DNA of 64,000 nucleotides from Chiua virens (lineage: Eukaryota > Basidiomycota > Agaricomycetes > Boletales > Boletaceae): positions 1,674,001 to 1,738,000 of the forward strand of contig JAHNUO010000001.1 in the NCBI GenBank assembly GCA_019787685.1, read 5' to 3'. Shown here piece by piece: positions 45,510-57,176 of this stretch. Position 1 is the stretch's first letter; each line of letters begins with the position of its first letter. The translations under genes and the position numbers were made by a program. Below the pieces are notes generated by a model. It saw only the letters and a list, made by a program, of their open reading frames with translations. It was not told the origin of the DNA and searched no databases.

Positions 45510-46560
45510 AAGCAAAAGCAAAAACCGCTTGCTAAATGTATGGCGAGCAGCCAGAATGAAGAACACGTATCCAAAGATATCGAGCCAGTATACTATATCA
45601 CAGGCCGGTATGCCAGCCGACCCGTGTCACTTCAGCCGTAGGTCTCGAGGGTCCATCCTGCGATAGGCGGGCCCTATACATACAGTACGAGTGAAAGAAT
45701 CGTTGGAGCGTCGGTCGACACGTCCGCATGAAACGCATCATGAGGTACCCGAGCGACCAGGACGAGACGATCCGTCACGAACACCACACTCACTTTTGCA
45801 TCGTATACGTGCGGCAACGACGCTCGGCATGGTGGCGAAGAAACCGCTGTTTCCAACACCAGTTGACGAGAACGAATACAGTGAACCAAGTGAGAGAGTT
45901 GGACTCTGACCAAATAACGAGCATGGCTGATAGCGGAAGAAATGTCGAAGAGGGCAAGAAGCACAGAGCCCAAGCTTCCGGAGATACTAGGAGACGACCC
46001 ATACATGGGAATGAAGAAATGGGGTACAAGCAAAGGGAACGTTGCCACACCAGAGCCGAGAAATAGCAGGAGGAATTTCGGATCCTTGAACAACGACCTG
46101 GTCAAAAAAATTCAGCATTAATGGCGAGACTGAGGCTTCGTTTGGACCACTGCAGGAAGTGTCCCACAGACCTGACAAACATGTGCTTAAGAGATATGGA
46201 ACAAGAGAAACGGATGCATACAAAAAAAAAAAAACACAAACCGCATCAATTCCGAGCAAAAAGAAAACACCCCAATATGGCAGCACTTCAGGTGCCAAAC
46301 CGTTCAACTATCCAGGAATTGCCAGTGGGCACGGCACAAATTGCGACCCAAGGAACGGCAAGGGAACCGACAAACGCGACTGTAGAGCCTTGCAAAATAC
46401 CCAGGAGTAGAATCCGCCAACGTAGAACGCCCCTGACACAACAAGGGGTTGAGTGTAGTTCATGGTGGCAGGAAAGCCCATATGTGATAAGGCTACAAGT
46501 AGAGACGACTACCCAACCATACTCTCCGTCGGGAACATCGTAGAAGTCGATGACTCGAGT
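45510..46560 (-). pseudogene. Monocarboxylate transporter-like MFS protein, decayed
   Basis: Minus-strand fragments in order: PDGEYGWVVVSTCSLITYGL (about 46550), typical of the MCT N-terminus; SLFKDPKFLLLFLGSGVATFPLLVPHFFIPMYGSS (46100) with SGSLGSVLLALFDISSAIS; LSAMLVIWSESNSLTWFTVFVLV then GFFATMPSVVA in another frame (45950-45800); and YRPVI-YTGSIS (about 45560). The order fits the 12-helix MCT/MCH transporter family, but at least four frame changes and several stops separate the parts, and the first transmembrane helices are lost. Unlike HID1 or GAD, a few base corrections cannot restore it, so true decay is likely. Confidence 0.78.
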
Positions 46561-47005
46561 CGTAGCGACGAGGAATGACCCTTATCGAAAGGTTTCGATA
46601 GAGGGAAACTCTGTAGTGGATTGATGGACTAAAGTTTCCATCGGAACGTTAGTAGGAGATGAGAAGGAGGGTACTTCACAAACAACATCATGTTCAAGGT
46701 AAAGTACCCCGGACGGATACGAAATTTGTGAAACCGGCTAGGTTTCTGAGGAGGGTTGAGGAGGACATTATACGTTGGAAGCCTTTCTAATCTTTGGCGA
46801 GTTGCCTTATTTTACCTGTTCAAGTTACGCGTTGTTACGAACAATTCAATGAGGAAAGGTTCGTTCGTGTTTGATCACCAAACTGAGTAACACTAAAATA
46901 TGTCTTTTTACCAGTCAGTTGTAAACGGACGCAAAAGCATTTTGCGTATGTGTGGGGACAATTGGTCCATTTCTGAGTAGAGTCGAAGCGAGCAACGGGG
47001 GTGAA
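46561..47005. other. Intergenic, no supported gene
   Basis: It lies between the dead transporter and CMC2. It could include leader remnants of the transporter. No coding signal was recognised. Confidence 0.4.
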
Positions 47006-47339
47006 CTAATCATCTTCATGAAGTTCCTTCCATACTTGCTCAGTCCTTTGCCGACGTTCTTTGGCTGCGGCGCGGTTGCGACTCGAACGCTCCCGACTCT
47101 GTGAAAGCTGCAGAAATGACCGGTGTGTGGAATGAATTGGATACTTACCTCCTTGCGAAGACACCGTATGAGGGCGGACTTTTGGTCATTGCACCCGCCT
47201 GTCAGACGCTTCCAGCTGCTCGTGTGACAAAGCTCGAGAGCCTTGATGAAGTCGCGACATGCTGTGAGATCTGTGAGGACAGGTGAGAAAACTTAAAAAT
47301 GCACCGACCTTCGCTTTTGTCAGAAAGTTGAGGATGCAT
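47006..47339 (-). CDS. CMC2: COX assembly mitochondrial protein CMC2 (twin CX9C)
   Basis: A small intermembrane-space protein of the twin CX9C class, needed for normal cytochrome c oxidase levels and imported by the Mia40 system. Three exons: 47339-47309, 47270-47149, 47098-47006, giving 81 aa. It is missed by simple frame scans because each exon is short. It begins MHPQLSDKSE, as CMC2 proteins do. The first cysteine pair is CRDFIKALELC and the second CNDQKSALIRC, each with exactly nine residues between cysteines. They are followed by the LRKESRERSSRNRAAAKERR helix and an acidic end. Phases agree. It is divergent from transketolase with 105 bp between starts. Confidence 0.93.
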
Positions 47340-47444
47340 ATGTCAGTTGTGGGAAATATTAAATTACCTTGATCAATCTCATGTCTATTTAATCAGCCCC
47401 CGCTCACCCCTTCCACTTATCGCTCCTTGTCTCCTTCCCTCATC
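47340..47444. promoter_or_regulatory. 105-bp bidirectional promoter, CMC2/TKL
   Basis: The two start codons are 105 bp apart, so both promoters and leaders share this stretch. The transketolase side is C- and T-rich (47395-47440), a usual fungal leader pattern. A TATTTAAT run lies at 47385-47392. Confidence 0.55.
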
Positions 47445-50219
47445 ATGTCTCAGCTATTCAATTCCGCAGATCACACTGGCATTGCCACCATCCGCACCCT
47501 CGCCGCTGACGTCGTCGGCAAGGCCAACTCTGGCCACCCTGGTGAGCATGACCCATCCTTTCATCCCCTTTCACTGATCCACTTTTCAGGCGCTCCGATG
47601 GGCATGGCCCCCGTCGCACATGTGCTATTCACCAGGTAGCAGTTGTTCCCAGATCAGTTCCCGCTTCCTCCTGACAGGACATACCAGGTTCTTCAACGCG
47701 AATCCTAGCCATTCCAAGTGGTTCAACCGTGACCGATTCGTGCTCTCCAATGGGTATGTTTTCTTCCTTTGCACCACTCAATCGCTCATGTTATCGTCCA
47801 AGACACGCGTAAGCGGACTGTTGTCAAGTCCATCTGTGTGACCCCTGACCCATCTTTGAACGCAGTTGTGCTCTACAGTACATCCTGTTACACCTTCTTG
47901 GATATAAGCTCTCCCTAGATGACCTCAAGGCATTCAGACAGCTTGATTCGTTGACCCCCGGTCACCCGGAGGCACACCATACTGACGGTAACACAATATC
48001 AACAACCCCTGTCTTACATTCTGATCGGAATGGTGTCTAGGTATCGAGGTCACCACTGGTCCCCTCGGTCAAGGTTTTTCAAATGGCGTCGGTTTTGCCA
48101 TTGCGCAGGCTCATCTTGGCGCTGTGTTCAACCGAGAGAACTTTGATCTCATAAATAACTACACCTACGGTGGGCGCCGTTACAAGTTACCCGCACGACT
48201 TATTAATATTCGTCATCAGTATTCACTGGGGATGGTTGTCTCATGGAAGGCGTTGCATCCGAGGCCGCCTCTCTCGCTGGCCACTTGCAACTGGGCAACC
48301 TCATCGTTGTGCGTACATCTCACGTCCGTGAGACATCTTCACAGTATTCATGCTCCTCTCCAGATTTATGACGACAACCGTGAGCTTGGCAACTTTGTGA
48401 CACATTTTTGCTAATCCTTTCCTTTTCGATAGATATCTCCATCGATGGTGATACTGCCGTGTCATTCACAGAGGATGTAACCCAGCGTTTCTTGGCGTAT
48501 GGTTGGCAGGTTATTCCTGTTGAAGACGGTGATAGGTAATGTGTGCGACTAGTCTCTTCATCTCTTCGCCAACCAGCTACGTGCAGCGACCTTGATGGGA
48601 TCTACAATGCGATCGCAACCGCTCGTCGCGAAAAGTCCAAGCCAACCCTCATCCGTCTCCGAACAACGATTGGGTATGGCTCTAAGCAACAGGGTACTCA
48701 CGGCGTCCATGGTTCTCGTGCGTAACTACATTGTTGCTCTGTATCTTGATCTGATTCAGTGTCACCCAGCCCTGAAGGCCGATGATATTCAAACTCTCAA
48801 GGCTAAATTCGGTTTCCCACCGGATCAGACATTCCACGTTCCCGTTGAGACTTACGCCACATACAGGGCAGCCGCCCACCGGGGCGCCGAGCTCGAGGCA
48901 GCATGGACGACCTTGCTTGCCAAGTATGGTAAGGCTTACCCGAAAGAGCACGCGGAACTCACGCGTCGGATTGCTGGAGATCTTCCTGACGGATGGGAAA
49001 AGTCTTTACCGGTCTACAAGCCCGGTGATGCCGCCCAAGCCTCCAGGAAATACTCTGAAATAGTTCTGACTGCTATCACACCGAAGCTCCCAGACCTCCT
49101 GGGAGGTTCTGCAGATTTGACAGGCAGTAATCTTACAAAAGCAAAGGGAACCGTCGATTTCCAGCCTCCCAACACCGGCTTGGGAAGCTATTCTGGACAT
49201 ATATCCGTTATGGTGTGCGTGAGCATGGTATGGGTGCAATTGCCAACGGCCTGGCGGCGTATGGCGGTGTTATACCCTTCGTGGGGACTTTCTTGGTATG
49301 TGTGATAGGGAACTGGTTAGCATTGCTTAACCTCAATCGGCTGCAGAACTTTGTGTCGTATGCTGCTGGTGCTGTGAGGTTGTCAGCTCTCAGCAAGCAC
49401 CAGGTCATCTGGGTTGGTAGGTGGTGTTTAATCTTACCTTTTCATCAATTTGCTGACCCATGTTGCATCATAGCGACCCATGATTCCATTGGGCTCGGTG
49501 AAGACGGGCCTACTCACCAGCCCGTTGAAACAGCTGCGCACTTCCGTGCCATACCCAATCTCGACTTCTGGCGCCCCGCGGACGGCAATGAAACATCTGC
49601 CTCCTATTTGGTCGCGATCCAAAGCAAAGAGACACCGTCCATTCTTTCACTCTCGCGCCAAAATCTTCCCAATCTTGAGGGATCCACGATTGAACGCGCA
49701 GCACGCGGTGGATACGTGCTTTACGAGGTTGAGGGCAAGGAGGACTTGACAATTGTCAGCAGCGGAAGTGAAGTCCCAATCGCACTGGAGGCCGCAAGCA
49801 AGCTCAAGAGTGAGGGCGTCAAAGTCCGCATTGTAAGCTTGCCGTGTTGGTCGGTGTTCGACAAGCAGGACAAGGAATACAGACTGAACGTCCTGAGGAG
49901 TGGAGCTCCGATCCTATCGTTGGAGGCGTTGTCGACCCAGGGATGGCAAAAGTACAGCCATGAGGCAAGTTGAATCTCGTGTTGCTGTGGTGAAATATTC
50001 ATGACTGTTCGTAGCAATGGGGGTTGCCAGCGTGGGGTTCATCCGGCCCATACCAGAAGGTGTACGAGAAGTTTGGGATTACGGGTACAAGTACGTGCAT
50101 TCATTGGTTGTGGACTTTGGACTGACAGCGCTCCTCTAGACATTGCCGCGGTCGCCAAAAAAGTGATTGGTTTCTACCAGGGCAAACATGTTGTTTCTCC
50201 TCTTGAGAAGGCTTTGTAA
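47445..50219 (+). CDS. TKL1: Transketolase (thiamine diphosphate enzyme)
   Basis: It moves two-carbon ketol units in the non-oxidative pentose phosphate pathway. Fourteen exons: 47445-47541, 47590-47635, 47688-47753, 47866-47987, 48041-48169, 48220-48308, 48364-48379, 48433-48535, 48587-48717, 48770-49295, 49347-49416, 49474-49964, 50015-50090, 50140-50219. Visible: [52 protein letters not shown], the ThDP motif [18 protein letters not shown]...[77 protein letters not shown] and [13 protein letters not shown]. Intron 12 (49965-50014) is a GC..AG intron with a perfect GCAAGT donor. One base seems missing near 49199 (SYSG to YIRYGVREH). About 680 aa, the family length. Confidence 0.96.
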
Positions 50220-50377
50220 AGTTGGTTTTAAAAGGTGACTAGTATCCGTGTAATTGTTAGAATGAATTGTTAGACTGCTACGTTGGCTCTCATAAGGTCA
50301 GAGGCTTGAATGCAATGCAAATAGAGCATTACGCAGGGATATGATAGTCGCGCGTGTCTACATTGAGTGAAAGAAGT

Positions 50378-50920
50378 CTATTTTCGGTTGATGGTCATAT
50401 TGTCCCAAGCTGCTCTCTCCTCGTCCTCTTTGATGACAGCCTCGATATGTGGCTTGAGGTAACGAACGTCCTGTCGAACGAGAATCAGCGACCATTCCAG
50501 GAGTAATAGCGTGCGCGTACGTCTTTGGCCGTGACCCACGTGTCCTTTGGCAAGTCTTTGTGGATGGCGCTTTGATGGAGGGACACCTTCATACGGTACG
50601 CACGATCGTATGCTTCACGGGGTGTCAGACGTCCCAGAGCCTAAGTTGAAACATTCTCGCGATCAACCCTCTCGTTTCTTTCAGGCACGACGCACCCTCT
50701 GTACTTCAGGCAGTTCCTCCAATTCTGTTTTGTGAATCGCAAGCAGTGAGCAGGTGTGTTCGGAATCATAGTATGAGTACGTACGGAGGTCGTCGTATTT
50801 AAGGCCCATCCGGCGGTAGCCCATCAAGTCGGCATACCAGTGAGCAATAGGAGTAACGAGTCCCTTGAGCGAGCGGGACGAGCGCACGTAGGGTGCAAGA
50901 GATGGCCCGAGCGCGTTCAT
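50378..50920 (-). CDS. QCR7: Cytochrome bc1 complex subunit 7 (QCR7)
   Basis: A small matrix-side subunit of respiratory complex III (human UQCRB). Four exons: 50920-50785, 50724-50696, 50640-50521, 50470-50378, giving 125 aa, the usual size. Visible: LGPSLAPYVRSSRSLKGLVTPIAHWYADLMGYRRMGLKYDDL, then EVQRALGRLTPREAYDRAYRMKVSLHQSAIHKDLPKDTW, and DVRYLKPHIEAVIKEDEERAAWDNM. Phases agree. An ATG six codons upstream (50938) is also in frame. The MNALGP start fits the family better. It is divergent from NDK with 170 bp between starts. Confidence 0.96.
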
Positions 50921-51090
50921 CGTCGATTCAGGTAACAAACGTCAACGACTTTTCCGGGTATACTCGGAACCCATTATTTGTCCGTGTTTAGCGAGAAATA
51001 TCAATTTACTGATAAGATTCGAAATCAAACGGACGAATAATATAAAAAGGTGACTTGTCCTTTTCTTTGATACCATCGATACCTTGAATC
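50921..51090. promoter_or_regulatory. 170-bp bidirectional promoter, QCR7/NDK
   Basis: A clear TATAAAAA box at 51041-51048 faces NDK, about 43-50 bp before its ATG. This is close for a coding start, so the NDK leader must be short. No matching box was seen for QCR7. Confidence 0.65.
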
Positions 51091-51782
51091 ATGGCCACCA
51101 AACCCAACGTCAACGAACGCACCTACATCATGGTCAAGGTATTCGTTCCATCCCCATTCCATCCCTTCCGCCTCCGTTGACCCTGCCTCAACAGCCCGAC
51201 GGTGTCGACCGCGGTCTCGTCGGCGAGATCCTCACCCGATTCGAAAAACGCGGTTTCAAACTGATCGCCGCTAAGCTCGCCCTCCCCTCCAAGGACCACC
51301 TCGAACAACGTAACCCATTCCGTACTCTCCCTCGCACCTCGCACCCTCATCATACCACATCCCGACAGACTATATCGATCTCAAAGAAAGACCCTTCTTC
51401 CCCGGCTTGATCCAGTACATGCAGTCCGGCCCCGTGATCTGCATGGCCTTTGAGGGCCTCGATGCCGTCAAGACCGGCCGTGCGATGCTTGGTGCAACCA
51501 ACCCGCTTGCGTCTCAACCCGGTATGCAGTCTCTCCGCGTTCTGCTATCCGATCATCGCTAAACCCACGCGTGTCCCTAGGAACCATCCGCGGCGACTAC
51601 GCCCTCGCTACCGGCCGCAACATTTGTCACGGCTCCGACTCGGTCGAGAACGCCGAGAAAGAGATCAAGCTGTATGTCGTTTGATCGTTTTGCATCGCGG
51701 TCGCTCATCCCTACTTCCTAGGTGGTTCCCCGAGGGAACTCTCCAATACCAGCTCACTCAGGCAAAGATGATTTACGAGTAG
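51091..51782 (+). CDS. NDK1: Nucleoside diphosphate kinase
   Basis: It transfers the gamma-phosphate between nucleoside triphosphates and diphosphates through a phosphohistidine. Five exons: 51091-51138, 51195-51309, 51369-51521, 51581-51671, 51722-51782, giving 155 aa. Visible: [88 protein letters not shown], and the active-site histidine in [22 protein letters not shown]. All residues of the family signature are present and every splice phase agrees. The TATA box close upstream is consistent with high expression. Confidence 0.97.
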
Positions 51783-52137
51783 ACGCATACACGCAGATCG
51801 GTTTTGAACATCGTGTATTAGACAGGAATTCGAGACTGCTTTCCACAAGTTCTCCATCCGTCGCGTTTCGCAGCGTCAAGAATATAATTAATCGTGGTAA
51901 ATAGTAAGGAGAGAATACAACGCTTATTGGTATGTGCAATGAGAATGAGGGTATGCTTCAAGAGAGTATCGAATAAGGAGATCTCAACGTTCAACGTTCA
52001 ACACCCCGCCGTGGGGTCCTACACTGCCGCTTCTTGGCGTGCCATGGGTAGAATTTGAGTCATCCAAGACCAGATCACACAAGGATCCAAGGGTCGAATA
52101 GCGAGAATGAAATCCTAGTAAGCTGCGTCAATCCGTT
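51783..52137. other. Intergenic between convergent NDK and SMG6
   Basis: It holds the 3' UTRs of two convergent genes. A short direct repeat (CAACGTTCAACGTTCAAC, around 51985-52002) is seen. No coding sequence was recognised. Confidence 0.5.
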
Positions 52138-55100
52138 TTACGTTCCACAAGCAAGAATGGCAGCCAAGTCCTTCTCGGCTGCTGCACACAACTGTCGTGA
52201 ACGAGCTTTGAGCCGCACTGAAAAGCAAGACACTATGAGCCAAACATAACCAAAACGAAGCAATAAAAGACCACGCACAATTACGGTCGAGACTCAGTAG
52301 CACCACCTTGACGGCACTGCTCGTGTCCCTTACGGCTGCACCGCCCTTGAGAAGTGCAGATCGATCCATCCAGTGCTCGTCCTGCCAGATGGCAGCCTTG
52401 AGAATGAGATCGTCCATACAACGATCCCAAGATTCTCCGTCGGAAAACACTGCTTGTTCGGTTCGCACGCTGAGGGACGTAAGATAGTTGCCCTTGGACG
52501 TCTGCACTTTGAGGGACATTGCGTGCGATCGGATGTGTGATGTGATGTAAGCGATGGTCTCTTGCGCGGTCTCGCCAAGCTGGGATGGGTTGGAGCAAAG
52601 GCCATCGAGTTCCATGATGACAGGGACCGGGATGACGACGGTCCAGCGAAGCGACTCGACTATCGAAGCAACGACGGATAAGGATGACAGAAGAATGTTT
52701 GTGTCGAGCACCAAGACGCTGTAACCGGGGACAATATTCAACGTTGGCGCAGACGCGGCAGTCCGGCGTGTGTAACGCTTTGAGCGATGTGTCGGAGTGG
52801 GAGGTGGAAGTTGCTGAGCAGACGCAAGTAAGGATCGCAGGTATCGCCGCCGTGCCTACAAAGATACGGATATGAGCTACTGTCGCCGACGAAAAGGAGG
52901 GACGTTACCTTGAGCGCTTTCACCTCCTCCGAGTCCTCTTCGTCATCTTCACCTTCCGAGGACTCGTCAATTTCTACGTCCTCGGTGTCAATGTCCATCG
53001 CATCGTCGGTCCACCGCCGACCTCTACGACGAAGCTCTTCTTGTTCGCGTTCGTAGCGATCCTCGTCTCTCCATCGCCGTACCTTTGCCTCCAATGAGCC
53101 ATTGACTTTCCACTCGCGCGTCCCCTCCACCCACGCGAACCCGTCAACGAGCGTGGCCAAGTTGACGGCACTACGTACAATCCTTGTCCACCGCCGGGTG
53201 GTCTCGTCTTTAAATTCACCCCTAGGTCGGTCGTCGTCATCGTCTTCAATGATGCCGTCAGTCAACTGGCCACCTTCGTCCATGTCCAGTACTTCAATCT
53301 CCACGCGACGGTCTTCGCCACTCTTCCAGTATCCACGCTCAAACACCTTGCGGCCCACCCATTCCATTCCACGCATACACCAGTCCTCCGGAAGGGGCGG
53401 TGCACAGCCGCTGGTAAGCATCGCCCAACGTTCCGTGCCTGTGGGGGTGGGTACGTGTAGGCCCTGGGAGCTATAAATATTCTTGGGGATCGAAGCGAAG
53501 AACGATGCCAAGTCCTCCCAAGGAATGAAACGTTCGAGAATCGCAAATGTTTCCGGATTTTTGCTGATGGTGACAAGGAATGTGAGGAATATCAGAAGAT
53601 AGGGATTTAGGGTGGACTTTGCAAAAGGAGAGGCTTTGCGCGTCGGGTTGCGGAGAACGAAGGAAAGCATTGAGAAGGAGAGTTGCATCGCATACTTGAA
53701 GGTTTGTGAAAGCTCCGGAGAGACTGGACTGTCCGACAACAACGGAGATGTCGTATGTGGCTCAGATTTCAAGGCGTCGTCGTCTACATCCATGCGCCCA
53801 TCACCAGCCCTCTTCTTCAGGTTGGGCGGGCACGTCGCGCTTTGCAACGACACGGAAAGGCGCTGATGATGTGGCATCGCGGGTCATACCGTTCATCTTC
53901 CGCAAGACCCCGCCAGGCCGCCCATATTCCATGACGGCACCAATGTTGGTGACGGCCATCATGATCCACTCGCGTTCTTCGGCACCCTCGATCTCGAGGC
54001 GTTCAAGGAAGCGGGAAACGGTGGGAACGAAATCATCGAGCTCAATATTTGTGAACAGCATTCCGTGGAGTAGGACGAATAATTCTGGAACGGACGCATC
54101 TGCTTGAGACCGTCGGGCCTGAGCCGCCGAAGACCACACGGGAAGTACAGATTCCCGCGATGTTGAGAATGGGTGGATAGTGGTCATGCTAAAAATTGGT
54201 GGTAAGCGTGAATTGGACAGATAGAGATGCCAACACACCTCTTTACAAAATGATACACCGCTCGTAGCTCCTCGCTCTCGGCCTCGCGACTGAGGAGGCC
54301 GAGATGATGGTGAAGCTTCCCTGCGCCGGGCGTGTCTGCGATACCTTGCGCGTACCAGTCTTTTGCGATGCACCGCCAGCGTTCTTTTTCGGGCTCGACT
54401 GCCATCATCCGGGCGGCCACGATGCCGACGCTCGGAGTAGGAGAATCGTCGATTCGCGCTGCCGGTCGAAGAGAGGTTGTCCTGACGCTGATCTCCGATT
54501 TGCTCTTCTGAGTATCCGTGACATCGCCTCCGGAGATGGCATTTGCCTGAGAGACGGCATCTGCGGTGAGAGCAGCGCCAGAAAGTTGGTTGCTTGTAAC
54601 CATGGCGGCCACCGCCATGCGATACCTGGCGAGGTCACCGAGGGCTTCAAGCCAGCCAGACCGGAAGGCCTTGAGGGATGGTTCCTCAAGCAGACCTGTG
54701 TAGAAAGTGTAGGCGAAATAAATGAAATCCTGGAGATGCTCTAACGCGAGCGGGGACGAAAACGAGGCACGGCGAAGAGCTTCAAGGAGCCTGTGAAAGG
54801 CATGGGTCCAGAGCCTGATGATGATGTTGTACTTGGTGGGAATCACACGCAACGAGGCGGGGACGGAAGGGGCGAGAGAGATCTCCATTAAATTGTGCAT
54901 CATATCAGCTAGTCTGGAGGAGGAGATGAGCATGAGGTATGTCGCAAAGAGTGGGGGATGGTCTTACTGCTTATGGTCGGTGATCAGCTTCAGCCACTTT
55001 TGCTGTTCGAGTTCTTCGTCAGACACTTCGCGAGCACGAGCGTGCAGAAGAACGCGAGAATCCTCAGGGTAGTCGTCAGTGTCCTCTGTCAGAATCCTGG

Positions 55101-55813
55101 ACTCCAAGGCGGATATGCTGCGGTAAAGTTTCTTGAGCTGTAACGCGAAAGCGTTGTTTCCAGGCTCTTCACGGGGCCTTCCGTCAAAGAGGGCAGAAGA
55201 GGCAGAGGAGTTGTCAGTTGTGCCTGAAGAGAGGGTGAAACTGGAGGTGACGGAATGGGCGTATGAGGAGGTGGAGGAAGCGGATACATGATCGCCAGAG
55301 GACTTTTGGGCTGTTGTTGACTTTGAACTGCCCGAGGGTCGAGCGAGGACAGAGAATCGGACGGGGTCGTCCTTGCGGTGGTCAAAAAGACGGGGATGAG
55401 AATGGGCATCGCGCTGGTGCGAAGCGGCGGGGTTTCGAGGGATATATGAGCTGCTTGTTGCATCGGAGACAGTCTCTGCGTCGTGAGAGCGACGGAGAGG
55501 GATTGGGTCAGTGTCAGGGTTGTAAAGCTTGGAATGCTGCTGCTGCTTTGACTGCTGGGGAGCACGGGCTGGGGTGGATATCTTGAGACGGCGAGAAAAG
55601 TCGTCTGGATCAGCCTCTGGTGGTGAGGAGGGATGGGATTTGCGGGGAGAGGAGACGACGGGGGAGTGGCGTGGTGAAGAGGGAGACTGTTGGGGAGGTG
55701 GCGGGGGTGGAGGACGGTCTGTACGTCTTGTCGCACTGTATAGAGACTAAGTTGAGAAGGAGATGGGATTGTCTTGAGACTTACTTTGCGTTTTTTCGTT
55801 GAAACGCGATCAT
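52138..55813 (-). CDS. SMG6/EST1-like protein with C-terminal PIN nuclease domain
   Basis: An EST1/SMG5-7 family protein. The PIN domain points to the SMG6 branch, whose endonuclease cuts mRNAs in nonsense-mediated decay. Exons: 55813-55785, 55735-54968, 54913-54239, 54188 to about 53850, about 53845-52909, 52855-52279, 52217-52138. N-terminus Pro/Ser-rich and disordered. The EST1 region reads QLKKLYRSISALESRIL and ALGDLARYRMAV, then AKDWYAQGIADTPGAGKLHHHLGLLSRE, a strong 14-3-3-like/TPR signature, and HPFSTSRESVLPVW. The next part is SFSMLSFVLRNPTRKASPFAKSTLNPYL. An acidic and basic linker leads to the PIN domain: VLVLDTNILLSS, VPVIMELDGL, SWDRCMDDLILKAA, LSLDRNLRLKA. The three PIN aspartates are present, so nuclease activity is expected. 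The join near 53850-53820 needs either a 37-nt intron or a one-base change. Confidence 0.9.
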
Positions 55814-56027
55814 GCGTGCTGTGATGTCTGTTGGTTGAACTTGTTCGCGTCTGTTTCGTTGTGGTTTTTGGGTGTCCATGGTTGAAGGACAAGCACGAGC
55901 AGGTCAACTCGTTTTGCACGTCTGCGCATTTCGACAATCCGCAGTCGCTCTGCTGCGCCGATCGAGATCATCCCTTTTTTGGTAATATGTCACACAGTCA
56001 CATCTTTACACACGTGATCTACCATAA

Positions 56028-57176
56028 CTACCACGCATGGTGTCCTCCGCTTACCAAAATGCTAAAAACATCTCAGCAATATATCAGACAGATATGAACG
56101 ACACCTACTCGCTTCCAGTACAGAACGTGGATGCGTCCGACTGCAAGCCACGTCACCACACCACGCAGCTCGTCCGGTCGTCCAAGTCGTCCAAGCGGAT
56201 TCAGCCCGGACCATTTGTCAAACAACTGCGGCTGCTTGTCCAGATAAGCCGCAGTCATCCTGATCGACATCAGCTGACGTACGCCACTCCATAATTACCC
56301 ACTCACTGTGTATAGATGTGGCCAGGCGAAAGTGTGTTCACTCTAATCTTCTTCGGCCCGAGTTCGCAAGCCATGCTACGCGCCATCTGCAACACAGCAG
56401 ACTTGGACGTGTTATACGACACCCATGCGTGGTCCTGTGCAGCACTCAGTGCTGCCCCTGCCCATCAAGTACTGTGCTTACTCACCTTGTTCGTAATGCT
56501 TCCGGACATGGAAGCGATCAAAATAATGCTCCCGCCATGACCAAACCGAGCCATCTGCCGCCCAGCTGCTTGGGCCGTGAACAGCACTCCCGTCGTGTTC
56601 ACCTCGATCACCTACACACAGCCACCGTCAATCAGTGCGCTATTTCTATCGAGACACACTCACATCTCTGAATTCTTGAGCAGGATACTCCAAGCAATCC
56701 ATCTCCGGCTTCAAGATCCCTGCGGCTGCAACGCAAAAATCGAATCGTTGCTCCTTGTCCCCGATCTCTTCTGCCTTCTTCCACAATGATTCTTGATTTC
56801 TGACGTCTGCACTAAAGTACTCCAGTCTCGATCCAATCCCCAATCTGCTCACATATTCCTGTGACGCCTTGAATTCGTCCGATGGTTCCTGTGGGAGATC
56901 AAAACAATATACAACCCTTGCACCCGCCTCGGCGAATGCGATCGCCATCTCGAGCCCGAGGCCCCTGTTACTGCCTGAGACGAGCCCAACACGGTCTGTG
57001 AGCGCAAACTCGTCAAAGATCTTTGGGCGTGGGGTGAACGAGGGATCCTCTTTCGCCTTAAGTGCTGCCTCAATGCCCAAGGGGGCGAGAGGTGATACAG
57101 ATTGAACTTTTTTGCTATGCGCTGTCGTGAAAAATACATTTCAACTGGCTGTTGGGATCACTTACTCGGATGCCAT
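56028..57176 (-). CDS. Short-chain dehydrogenase, array copy A (frameshifted near its end)
   Basis: An SDR-family NAD(P)-dependent alcohol/polyol dehydrogenase, nearest in style to fungal arabinitol/sorbose-type enzymes. It has a tiny first exon ATGGCATCCGA (57176-57166), a 51-nt intron, exon 2 (57114-56664), then exons encoding VIEVNTTGVLFTAQAAGRQ, the catalytic YNTSK (VSYNTSKSAVLQMARSMACELGPKKIRVN), TAAYLDKQPQLFDKWSGLNPLGRLGRPDELRG, and a last exon ending GGHHAW. The cofactor loop reads SGSNRGLGLEMAIAFAEAGARVVY, differing from SGGNRGIG in other copies. Near 56141 one extra base breaks the frame in WLASDAS, so as given the last 25 or so residues are lost. The active-site serine lies in IASMSGSIT. 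Substrate unknown. Confidence 0.85.
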
